This document shows positions 16,465-23,431 of a stretch of DNA of 43,883 nt, piece by piece (the stretch's first letter is position 1; the number at the start of each line of letters is the position of its first letter). A program made the position numbers and the translations under genes. The notes beneath the pieces were generated by a model that saw only the letters and a list, made by a program, of their open reading frames with translations, ran no database searches and had not been told where the DNA came from. This DNA is from Lachnospiraceae bacterium (GTDB taxonomy: Bacteria > Bacillota > Clostridia > Lachnospirales > Lachnospiraceae): assembly GCA_021202635.1 (NCBI GenBank), contig JAJQCQ010000040.1:1-43883 (forward strand). Reading direction: 5' to 3'.

Positions 16465-16908
16465 ATGCGTAATATAAGAAAAAAAGAACAGGAAGAACTG
16501 CTGAAAGAAACGGAAAAAGATTTTCTTGTTTTCCAAACAGGCTTTGTGATTGAGCTTGGCCGGGGAGAATATTTCCGGTGCATCAGGAATGGCAGTATAA
16601 GCTGCGGCACCCTGCCATATGCGAGACGATTCCAGAGCCAGGGTGAAGCGGAACGGTATGTATTTTTGAAACTGCATTATTATGGCCTGGAAGCGCATAT
16701 CTGCCGGACAGCCTGGTATCTTGGCTCTTGGGATGAAGCCGGGAAAGGCTGGGATGGGAGCAGGTTTACAGATGAAATAGAAAAGGCAGTTTTATTCGAA
16801 AGCATCAGAGAAGCAGAAAAATATCAGAAAAGCAGGCATCTGGAAATGGAATCGTATATAGAAGGGACAGCAGTACGGATGCAGTGCGTGGCAGTGAGAA
16901 CAGCGTAA
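16465..16908 (+). CDS. Hypothetical protein, 147 aa
   Basis: A charged N-terminal helix (MRNIRKKEQEELLKETEK) is followed by a small alpha/beta domain with aromatic residues (GRGEYFRCIRNGS, AERYVFLKLHYYGLEAHICR). There is no membrane segment and no known motif. GGAGG lies six bases before ATG 16465. It lies 14 nt after the previous gene and is the last gene before leader copy 3, so it should end the unit driven by copy 2. Function not inferable. Confidence 0.6.
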   Translation: MRNIRKKEQEELLKETEKDFLVFQTGFVIELGRGEYFRCIRNGSISCGTLPYARRFQSQGEAERYVFLKLHYYGLEAHICRTAWYLGSWDEAGKGWDGSRFTDEIEKAVLFESIREAEKYQKSRHLEMESYIEGTAVRMQCVAVRTA

Positions 16909-16953
16909 AAAAATCGGGCAAAAGGCGGCCCTGGCAATGGGAATGATAAAATA

Positions 16954-17189
16954 CAATATATAGTGGAAAAAGATTGACGAAAACACTATATTATGCTAAA
17001 CTGGACACGATTTAAGGTTTTGCCTGAACGGTCTGAAACATTTGGGCATAAGAGTTTTATTCCGGCGGATGGCCGGGAGGACAAATTTGGGCATGACCTG
17101 GAAATTTCCCTGTTAGCAGTTTAATTTTTGTGTATGGAAGTGCCGCGCAAGGCACCAGAATTCAGCGATGGATTTTGGTGCCTTTTTTT
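16954..17189 (+). promoter_or_regulatory. Leader element copy 3: promoter, two hairpins and attenuator with possible antiterminator
   Basis: CAATATATAG at 16954-16963, -35 TTGACG at 16974-16979, 17-bp spacer, -10 TAAACT at 16997-17002. P1 is TGCCTGAA/TTTGGGCA (17021-17048, CGG in the loop), then GTTTTAT, then P2 at 17060-17078 (TTCCGGC/GCCGGGA). The terminator is at 17149-17189 (AAGGCACCA/TGGTGCCTT plus T7). GTGCC at 17140-17144 can instead pair with GGCAC at 17151-17155, which would break the terminator stem, a classic attenuation switch. The DUF5688 gene at 17501 is the first clear gene downstream. Confidence 0.75.
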
Positions 17190-17500
17190 CGTTGCCCGGA
17201 TTTTTATTATCCGGGATTTGTTGCCAGTGGCACAGGGAGAATGAAACTCTGTGGTGCAAAGGGAATGGAACTGTGGTACAGGCTGGTATCCGCAGCAGCA
17301 GTTCAGGGCGGACTGCTGCTATGGAGAATATTTTTCAAGTATATTTATGAAGAAAGAATGTGTTGGAGATGGGTTAAAAGCGGATGGAGCAGTCGGCTTT
17401 TATATGCAGCGGTTTGGAGAAAAGCGCTGCGCAATGATTTACAGGTAAACTGAAATAAAGACAAAAAAGAAAAAGAAAAAAGAACAGGAGAGAAAGACAA
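17190..17500 (+). other. Leader-to-gene gap without a convincing gene
   Basis: Between the attenuator and the DUF5688 gene lie overlapping short frames. One from ATG 17267 encodes about 62 residues rich in Trp, Arg and Leu (MELWYRLVSAAAVQGGLLLW onward), but there is no ribosome site, and an alternative frame is equally open. An A/G-rich stretch at 17458-17500 contains the ribosome site (ACAGGAGAGAAAG) for the next gene. I see no certain feature. Confidence 0.4.
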
Positions 17501-18502
17501 ATGTATATGGGATATGAGAAATTTAAGGAAAACATCGTTGCTGAGACAGGTAAATATTTTAACGCTTCCACATCAATCCGCCTGGAGAAAACCGTCCGTC
17601 TGAACCATCCAGAGGAGGATGCAGTCCTCATTCTTGAGCCTGGGAGTAATAGTTCCCCGGTGATATATCTTGATGGCTATTATGATGATTACCGTTCTGG
17701 AAAAAGCATAGGGAATATCGTGAAAGCGATCGTCACTTTTTATAAAGAGAACGCTTCTGGTTCCGGGCCGGTACCGCTGGATTTTTATCTGGATTTTAGC
17801 CAGGCGAGAGAACATATCCGCTGCCGTCTTGTCAATTATGAATGGAATAAGGCGGCGCTGGAAGGGATCCCGCATAAAAGATTTTTTGACCTTGCGATCG
17901 TTTATTACTACAAGATGGAAACCCCGGATCCAGGTAAATCCGGCATTGTAGTGAGAAACAGCCATCTGGACGTATGGGGGATATCTGCGGAGCAGCTGCA
18001 TGAAATTGCCCTCAGGAACACAAGGGAGCAGATGGAGATCCAGATTATGACTGTTGGGTTAAAGCCCGGGGAGGACGGGGAAAGTGAAGAAACAGCAGAA
18101 CCGGGAAATGGCGGCAGCCCCCAAAGCGGGACGGAAGCAGAGAAAGAGGATGAACCGGGAAAACTGGAATTTGATTACAAGCTGCTATCCGAATTTGAAC
18201 CCTGCGGGCGTGTTATGTATGTCATTACGAATGAGGAATTGTATAATGGTGCAGTTTCGATTATTTTTGAGGATGTGCTGCGGGAAATCAGCAGTCGCTT
18301 CCGGGATAATTATTATATTCTGCCGAGCAGTGTCCATGAATGCATCCTGGTACCGGAAGGGATTCTGCCAAATACATCGGCGCAGAATTTTAAAGAGATT
18401 GTAACCTGTATGAATAGCCGGTACGTTGCCCCAGAGGATATCCTTGCTGATAGCGTTTACCGCTATGATTTACAAAAGCAGAGGCTTCAGCGGGCTGCGT
18501 AG
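17501..18502 (+). CDS. DUF5688 family protein, 333 aa
   Basis: The sequence fits the DUF5688 family found repeatedly in Lachnospiraceae mobile elements. The N-terminal part starts with YEKFKENIVAETGKYF, then YLDGYYDDYRSGKSIGNIV and VNYEWNKAALEGIPHKRFFD. A low-complexity acidic linker (about residues 190-225) follows. The C-terminal domain includes MYVITNEELYNGAVSIIFED and a late ASSVHEC-like segment (PSSVHECILVPEG). No enzymatic motif is obvious. Start ATG 17501 (or ATG 17507) follows ACAGGAGAGAAAG. The function of DUF5688 is unknown. It heads the unit behind leader copy 3. Confidence 0.78.
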   Translation: MYMGYEKFKENIVAETGKYFNASTSIRLEKTVRLNHPEEDAVLILEPGSNSSPVIYLDGYYDDYRSGKSIGNIVKAIVTFYKENASGSGPVPLDFYLDFSQAREHIRCRLVNYEWNKAALEGIPHKRFFDLAIVYYYKMETPDPGKSGIVVRNSHLDVWGISAEQLHEIALRNTREQMEIQIMTVGLKPGEDGESEETAEPGNGGSPQSGTEAEKEDEPGKLEFDYKLLSEFEPCGRVMYVITNEELYNGAVSIIFEDVLREISSRFRDNYYILPSSVHECILVPEGILPNTSAQNFKEIVTCMNSRYVAPEDILADSVYRYDLQKQRLQRAA

Positions 18503-18602
18503 GTTTTTGGAAGGCTTCCTGATAAAAAAAGTGGCAGGCAGCTTTGGCCAAATGATGAAACCGGATACTGGCATATCGGTGCCGTGAGAAAGGAGAGAAG
18601 GG

Positions 18603-18993
18603 ATGACTGATTATAAAACGGTATGCGCAATCCTGAATGATTTTTTGTGCCTCTATTATGGAAAGAAACAGCTCAGCATCCAGGGACTGGAAATACGGGG
18701 ACAATTCCCTGTTCCTGTCGCTGATGCGCGACATGAATGAGACGCCGAAGATTCCTGTGAAGAAGGCAATGATGGACGTCTACGAAAGCTTTAAGCCATA
18801 CCGGCAGAAAAACCTGCTGGATAAGGACTGGGAGGAAATCCTGGGGATAGCCAGAGAACTTGCGGAAAAGTATGGCGATAACCGCTGGCTGAAGCATATG
18901 ATCCTGGAAATGCTGGATGATCTGGAGGTGGATGATATGGAGAACAGAAAAGGCATGATGGAAAACGGGGGTGAAGGAAAAAAAGCAGCATAA
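18603..18993 (+). pseudogene. Hypothetical gene apparently interrupted by a frameshift
   Basis: ATG 18603 has a strong ribosome site (AAAGGAGAGAAGGG) and encodes MTDYKTVCAILNDFLCLYYG before running into a TGA at about 18738. The frame open to 18993 (from ATG 18637 if read alone) carries the better protein-like sequence: SLFLSLMRDMNETPKIPVKK, then LLDKDWEEILGIARELAEKYG and an acidic end. Joining the first part to the second by a single-base shift near 18660-18700 gives one plausible protein of about 130 residues. Read as two pieces, the second lacks a ribosome site. The family is not recognised with confidence. It is the last gene of the element before the junction. Confidence 0.5.
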
Positions 18994-19108
18994 GATTGCG
19001 AAAGTGAGATACGAACGCTTCGTATTGACGCAAAAGAAGTAATCGTGATTTATGGAAAAGATGCATGGAAATACAGGAAATTTTTTTGGAATTTAGTTGA
19101 CAGAGTGA
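18994..19108. other. Terminal noncoding segment of the element with a small palindrome
   Basis: This stretch lies between the last element gene and the truncated ABC gene. ATACGAA-CGC-TTCGTAT (19009-19025) is a perfect 7-bp inverted repeat around three bases, the layout of a tyrosine recombinase core-binding site. Two outward TTGAC sequences lie at 19025 and 19098. None is proven functional. Confidence 0.4.
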
Positions 19109-19888
19109 GGAAAGACTACGACCATTCGCCATATGATGGGCTTTCTGAAGCCGGATTCCGGCGAGGTGCTGGTGAACGGGCTGAACCCATGGAAACAGGC
19201 GCCGGAGGTGATGAAGGATGTCAGCTACATTCCAGGGGAGATTGCTTTCCCGGATCTGCCCACCGGCACGGACTTTTTTAAAGTGCAGGCGCAGTTCCTG
19301 GGCGTGAAGGATTTTACCTATATGAATCATCTGATTGATATTCTGGGTCTGGACCCGTCCGCCAATCTGAAACGCATGAGCAAAGGAATGAAGCAGAAGA
19401 CGGCGATTGTAGCCGCACTGATGGGTGATAAGAAAATATTGATCATGGACGAACCGACCACCGGCCTCGATCCGCTGATGCGCGAGACTTTCCTGGAGCT
19501 GGTCCGTGAGGAAAAGAAAAAGGGAAGAACCATCTTCATGTCCAGCCATATTTTTGAGGAAATCGAGGATGTCTGCGACCGGGTTGCCATCATAGGGAAC
19601 GGTAAAATTAAGGATGTACTGAGCCTTTATAAGCTGCGCCACGACACGCCGAGAATGTTTCGGATCACGTTTGCCAGTGAAGCAGCTGCGCAGGAATATG
19701 CAAAGAGAGTTCCGGAGGCAGCCGTGGATGAACAGGAAAAGAAAGTGTTATCATTTGCTATTCCTGCTGCAGAGACCGACCGCGCGATTAAAGCGACAAA
19801 AGGACTGCCGGTGATTGCAGTTGATGAGACGCATGAGGATCTTGAAGAATACTTCATGAATATATATCGGAAGGAGATCAGACAATAA
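19109..19888 (+). pseudogene. ABC-2 transporter ATPase, truncated inside Walker A
   Basis: The frame reads stop-GKTTTIRHMMGFLKPDSGE, so it begins at the last residues of Walker A (normally GPNGAGKTTT). The first ~40 residues of the ATPase, including the A-loop and P-loop glycines, are absent. The rest is well preserved: RMSKGMKQKTAIVAALM (signature), KILIMDEPTTGLDP (Walker B), MSSHIFEEIEDVCDR (H-loop), plus a C-terminal domain. ATG 19133 has no ribosome site. Its stop overlaps the permease start (TAATG at 19886-19890). Family and truncation are clear from the sequence. That the mobile element caused it is inference. Confidence 0.82.
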
Positions 19889-21072
19889 TGAAAGTTACAA
19901 AAATATTTTCCTGGCCGCTGATAAAGCAGAGCCTGAAATCGAATCGAGTTCTGGTCGTCGCCTGCACGCTTGTTTTGTGCCTGATGACCGTAGTCACGAC
20001 CTATGCAGGTAACCTGATTGGTTCCATGGAGGAGAGTCAGGATTATACAGATGCACAGACAGATTTTTACAGTCATCTGTATGTGCTGGTTTCCTATAAT
20101 GAAATGATGGGAACCGAACTGAGCTATGAGGATTTTGCAGAGGCGGAAGACCGCACCATGTATGGTACGGCGTTTGAGATGGCATCCGCGCAGTCGAATG
20201 ACCTGAATCTTTCCAGTGAAAATTTTGAGACATCTGCGGAAATACTTGCGGAATCCGATGCCGGTCTGGATGCCTATATTTCGGAGTTTGAGTATGTCTA
20301 TGCTCTTGGTTCCGTACAGGGTTGCTTCTCCGGAGATGATCTGGATATTGAATCCATGATGACGATGATGCTGGAGATGATGGGCATCCCATCGGATATG
20401 CTGGAAGCGATGACCGATATGGATCCTTCCGTCATGCTCAACCAGATGTATTTCACGATCATGAGCCTGCTGCCGATCATTCTGTTCCTTGTATTTGCGG
20501 GGAACGCACTGGTGGTCGATCAGGTGGATAAAGGGTCTATGGCTTATATTCTTTCCACGCCGACGAAGCGCAGCGCGGTGGTCATTACGCAGGCCGTTTA
20601 TATGATAGTTGAACCGTTCATTATGGTCGGATGCGGTTTCCTTGTAAGGCTGGCTGCTACTCAGGCATTTGTCGGGGAAGTGGATGTTGCCAAATATGCA
20701 GCACTCTATGGAGGACTGTATGTGCTGACAGAGGCCATGGCGGGCATTTGCTATCTCGCGAGCTGCCTGTTTAACCTCAGCAAATATGCGCTGGGGCTGG
20801 GCGGCGGCCTGAATGTATGGTTTTTCCTCTGCTCCCTGCTTGGTATGTTTGGTTCAGAGACCATGGTCAGTATGGGCATCGGTGTAGAGATGCTGGATAA
20901 TTTCAACCGTCTCACACTGGTTGGTCTGTTTGATATCGAAGCGTTGGAGACGGTTGGCTCCGGCAGTGTAGATTATGCGTTTGTACCGAAGCTGGTTATT
21001 CTGGCAGTGATCGCGGTAGCCTGCTATGTGATTGGTATGATTCGGTTCCAGAAAAAGGATCTGCCGCTGTAA
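19888..21072 (+). CDS. ABC-2 type transporter permease, 394 aa
   Basis: The integral membrane partner of the preceding ATPase. It has an N-terminal membrane segment (VLVVACTLVLCLMTVVTTYA), a large acidic extracellular loop (about residues 45-190, rich in Glu, Met and Ser), then about five more segments (ILFLVFAGNALVV, IMVGCGFLVRLAA, YVLTEAMAGICYLASCLFNL, VWFFLCSLLGMFG, LVILAVIAVACYVIGMI). The pattern is that of ABC-2 permeases that export drugs, peptides or lipids. It starts within the ATPase stop. The gene is intact but its ATPase is truncated, so it is probably not functional here unless another ATPase serves it. The convergent TetR gene lies downstream. Confidence 0.85.
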   Translation: MKVTKIFSWPLIKQSLKSNRVLVVACTLVLCLMTVVTTYAGNLIGSMEESQDYTDAQTDFYSHLYVLVSYNEMMGTELSYEDFAEAEDRTMYGTAFEMASAQSNDLNLSSENFETSAEILAESDAGLDAYISEFEYVYALGSVQGCFSGDDLDIESMMTMMLEMMGIPSDMLEAMTDMDPSVMLNQMYFTIMSLLPIILFLVFAGNALVVDQVDKGSMAYILSTPTKRSAVVITQAVYMIVEPFIMVGCGFLVRLAATQAFVGEVDVAKYAALYGGLYVLTEAMAGICYLASCLFNLSKYALGLGGGLNVWFFLCSLLGMFGSETMVSMGIGVEMLDNFNRLTLVGLFDIEALETVGSGSVDYAFVPKLVILAVIAVACYVIGMIRFQKKDLPL

Positions 21073-21109
21073 CACAGGCATTGGAAAATGTATTGATTAG
21101 ATAATGGTA

Positions 21110-21159
21110 CCCCGATACGATGGTCACAAGTAAAATTTGGCTTTCGTGCCGGGGCTTTT
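21110..21159. terminator. Terminator between convergent genes
   Basis: CCCCGATACGA (21110-21120) pairs with TCGTGCCGGGG (21144-21154) with one mismatch and one wobble, and CTTTTT follows on the plus strand. It serves the permease unit. Confidence 0.65.
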
Positions 21160-21184
21160 TGGAAATTTGGGCAATCGATCTTAG

Positions 21185-21796
21185 CTATAGCAATTTCTCC
21201 TTTAGTTTCTCCAGAATCTCAGCAATCTTTGCTGCCGGTTCAGGATTTTCATTGTCCAGCCAGTCATAGAGAATGGCAAAAGTGCCCTGAAAGATAAACT
21301 GGCGGATGTATTTTTCTTCTGTTTCTGAATAACTGCTTTCTTCGGCCACACCTTGAAAAATATCGCGGATACTTGGAATTGAAGACAGGTGTGATGCAAA
21401 ATCCTGCATGGGAAGGGTATGCACCAGGAGACAGAACAGTTCCCGCTGTTCATATAAATAATGCAGAACTGGCAGGAGTGAGTTTGCATTTGCCTCATCT
21501 TCTGCGCTGCGGTTTTGTGTTGTTGAATTGCCTTGCTGGCGATTTTTTTGAGGGAGCGCTTCTGCCTGTGTACGGACAGGCCGTATCTCATTGTCCAGCT
21601 GTTTCAGAAAATCGGTTTCGATTTCATTTAGAAGCTCTTCTGGGCTGCCATAGTATTTATAAAAAGTCGTGCGGTTGATCTGCGACACCTTGCACAGCTC
21701 ATAGACGGTAATCTGACTCAGTGTTTTTTCTTTCAAAAGTGTTATCATGCCGGACTTGAGCATGGTCTTACTGATGCGGATTCTCTGATTTTCCAT
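21185..21796 (-). CDS. TetR family transcriptional regulator, 203 aa
   Basis: The N-terminal DNA-binding domain is typical (ISKTMLKSGMITLLKEKTLSQITVYELCKVSQINRTTFYKYYGS; helix-turn-helix about residues 24-50, ending FYKYYG). The C-terminal ligand domain is unassigned; it contains a polar Gln/Asn/Arg linker around residues 100-125 and ends in lysine-rich helices. It is transcribed away from the HXXEE/flavodoxin operon that begins at 22008, and the intergenic region carries repeated TTGAC blocks. It most likely represses that operon and itself; it might also control the convergent ABC permease. The inducer is unknown. Confidence 0.88.
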   Translation of the reverse strand: MENQRIRISKTMLKSGMITLLKEKTLSQITVYELCKVSQINRTTFYKYYGSPEELLNEIETDFLKQLDNEIRPVRTQAEALPQKNRQQGNSTTQNRSAEDEANANSLLPVLHYLYEQRELFCLLVHTLPMQDFASHLSSIPSIRDIFQGVAEESSYSETEEKYIRQFIFQGTFAILYDWLDNENPEPAAKIAEILEKLKEKLL

Positions 21797-21893
21797 TGCT
21801 TTTACTTCCTCGACTAATTTTCAGATTTTGTTGACTTTAACACAAAAGCAGACAAAATAGTTGACTACAAAACATTTTAGGGTAAACAGTTTG

Positions 21894-21923
21894 TTGACAC
21901 ATAATGTTGCTGATAATTATAAT
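21894..21923 (+). promoter_or_regulatory. Promoter of the HXXEE/flavodoxin operon
   Basis: A consensus -35 TTGACA (21894-21899), an 18-bp spacer and -10 TATAAT (21918-21923). Upstream, GTTGACT occurs near 21832 and TAGTTGACTA near 21859, possible TetR-type operator half-sites. Confidence 0.65.
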
Positions 21924-21961
21924 GAAATTCAGGAAATTTGTCAACGGATTACGCGGGCTGC

Positions 21962-21987
21962 ATCCTGCACCGCAGACGGTGCAGGAT
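21962..21987 (+). other. Perfect 10-bp hairpin in the operon leader
   Basis: ATCCTGCACC (21962-21971) pairs with GGTGCAGGAT (21978-21987) over the loop GCAGAC, 20 nt before ATG 22008 and just ahead of its ribosome site (GAGGGAGGAA). No U tract follows, so it is not a terminator. It could be an operator palindrome or a translational control hairpin. Confidence 0.5.
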
Positions 21988-22007
21988 ATTACGAGGGAGG
22001 AACGGTA

Positions 22008-22706
22008 ATGAGATTTTGGTGGCGAAACTGGTATTACATCGGCGGCATCCTTTTTGTGCTGCTTGCGTTTGTGATGGGGCTATGGGGCTGCGACCACATG
22101 GCGAAGCTGCGGATTATCCTGATTTTCAGCTGGATGGGCATGCTGATGCATCAGTTTGAGGAATACGCGTTTCCCGGAGGGTTCCCCATGATTTCCAACA
22201 TGGCGGGGCTGGGCGAGACGGAGCATCCGGAGCGTTATCCACTGAACGCCCAACAGAGCTTTCTGAGCAATGTCATTTTCTGTTATCTGAGCTACCTCAT
22301 TCCGATCTGCTTTCCGAATCTGATCTGGATGGGCGCCTGCCAGGTTCTGGCCGGGGTCTGGCAGCTTCCGGGGCATGGCATCGCCATGAATGTACGTCTG
22401 GGGAGCAAGTACAATCCGGGTCTGGCGTCTACGGCATTTTTGCAGACCCCGGTGGCAATCTATTATATCTGGTATGTCTGTACGAATATGCCGGAAAAGG
22501 CCGGGCAGCTCTGGTGGGGCATCCCGGGATCAATTCTGATACTGTTTTTGACCTTTATCGTTCCGATTCTGGTCATGAAGGATAAGGAATCGCCGTATCC
22601 GTTTGAAGACCGGGAACTTTACGGCTATGATAAAGAACACGTTATGGAGCTATGGGAGATAAGAAAGGCCGAGAAGGCTGCAAAAACAGTGAAGGAGGGC
22701 AAATGA
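22008..22706 (+). CDS. HXXEE domain membrane protein, 232 aa
   Basis: The HXXEE signature is MHQFEEYAFPGG with His48, Glu51 and Glu52. Six or so hydrophobic segments span the protein (YIGGILFVLLAFVMGLWG, IILIFSWMGMLMH, NVIFCYLSYLIPICFPNLIWMG, QLPGHGIAMN region, TPVAIYYIWYV, IPGSILILFLTFIVPILVM), ending in a charged cytoplasmic tail. HXXEE proteins are integral membrane proteins of unknown function with conserved His/Glu in the membrane. ATG 22008 follows GAGGGAGGAA; a longer frame from 21861 covers the promoter and is not credible. The next HXXEE gene overlaps by ATGA. Confidence 0.82.
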   Translation: MRFWWRNWYYIGGILFVLLAFVMGLWGCDHMAKLRIILIFSWMGMLMHQFEEYAFPGGFPMISNMAGLGETEHPERYPLNAQQSFLSNVIFCYLSYLIPICFPNLIWMGACQVLAGVWQLPGHGIAMNVRLGSKYNPGLASTAFLQTPVAIYYIWYVCTNMPEKAGQLWWGIPGSILILFLTFIVPILVMKDKESPYPFEDRELYGYDKEHVMELWEIRKAEKAAKTVKEGK

Positions 22707-23416
22707 AAATGGTAAAGAAGCTGGATAAATGGTGTGATATCAACTGGATTATTTTCATCTGCGCGACCGGTGTGGTCACTGCGGTATTGTCCGCGATTTT
22801 CTGGGACAGTATGCCGCTGGGGGCGCAGGGAGCGGTCTTTGTCGCACTCATCATGCCGTTCCATGTTCTGGAAGAGTGGAAGTTCCCAGGCGGACTGCAC
22901 ATTTTTTATAATGTTCTGCTGGGACCAAAGGAAAAGAGCAAACGGCAGTTGGACCGGTTCCCCATGAGCCGCCTGACGGATATGATCACAAATGTCGGCC
23001 TGCAGTGGATTCCGCTGATCTATCTTTTCCTGTGCAGCATCTTCACCAGATTGTCAAATGCGGTAGCCCTTTGCATGATGCTGCTGAGTTTTATCGAGGT
23101 ATGCGCGCACACCGGCGGCGGTATCCTCACGTATTTCTGGTTACGGAAGGATGGAAAAAAGACAATCTATCACCCCGGATTTGCGACTTCCTGGATGATG
23201 TTCCTTCCGGCAGGAGTCTATGTCGCCGCTCATCTGGAAGCTGTAACCGGAAAAGACTGGCTCTGGGCGCTGGTTCTGTTTGTGATCATGATGATGATCT
23301 GCATCGTCCTGACAGAAACGCCGCTGAAAAAATGGGTCGCGAAACAGGAAAAAGGCGCGTTTGCGTTCGCGGATGCCAAATATTATGAAAAGTATCCCTC
23401 ATTCTGGAAAAAATAA
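22703..23416 (+). CDS. Second HXXEE domain membrane protein, 237 aa
   Basis: A paralogue of the preceding gene. Its signature is FHVLEEWKFPGG with His54, Glu57 and Glu58. Hydrophobic segments include WIIFICATGVVTAVLSAIFW, AVFVALIMPFHVLEEW, LIYLFLCSIFTRL, MMFLPAGVYVAAHL and ALVLFVIMMMICIVLT. ATG 22703 overlaps the previous stop by four bases (ATGA) and follows GAAGGAGGGC. Two different HXXEE proteins in tandem could form a heteromeric membrane complex. They sit before an iron-sulfur flavodoxin, suggesting a membrane link to electron transfer. Function unknown. Confidence 0.82.
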   Translation: MKMVKKLDKWCDINWIIFICATGVVTAVLSAIFWDSMPLGAQGAVFVALIMPFHVLEEWKFPGGLHIFYNVLLGPKEKSKRQLDRFPMSRLTDMITNVGLQWIPLIYLFLCSIFTRLSNAVALCMMLLSFIEVCAHTGGGILTYFWLRKDGKKTIYHPGFATSWMMFLPAGVYVAAHLEAVTGKDWLWALVLFVIMMMICIVLTETPLKKWVAKQEKGAFAFADAKYYEKYPSFWKK

Positions 23417-23431
23417 GTTGGAGGAAAAAAC

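Larger units (their letters stand above)
1..19108. mobile_element. Right-hand part of an integrated conjugative or mobilizable element (inferred)
   Basis: The genes over this stretch are typical accessory cargo and maintenance genes of large Clostridia elements: Cna-B adhesin, sortase B, SSB, RecD2-type helicase, MoxR/VWA pair, DUF5688 and many unrecognised small genes. No integrase, relaxase or type IV secretion gene is visible, so the conjugation and integration modules would have to lie upstream of the window. The right boundary is placed where an ABC ATPase reading frame begins abruptly inside its Walker A motif near 19,105-19,109. The left end is outside the window. The element call is inference from gene content and the junction; no repeat pair proving attachment sites can be seen here. 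Confidence 0.6.

Noticed and set aside
17130-17453. 107-aa frame after leader copy 3
   Set aside because: It overlaps the attenuator stem and competing frames are equally open; no ribosome site.
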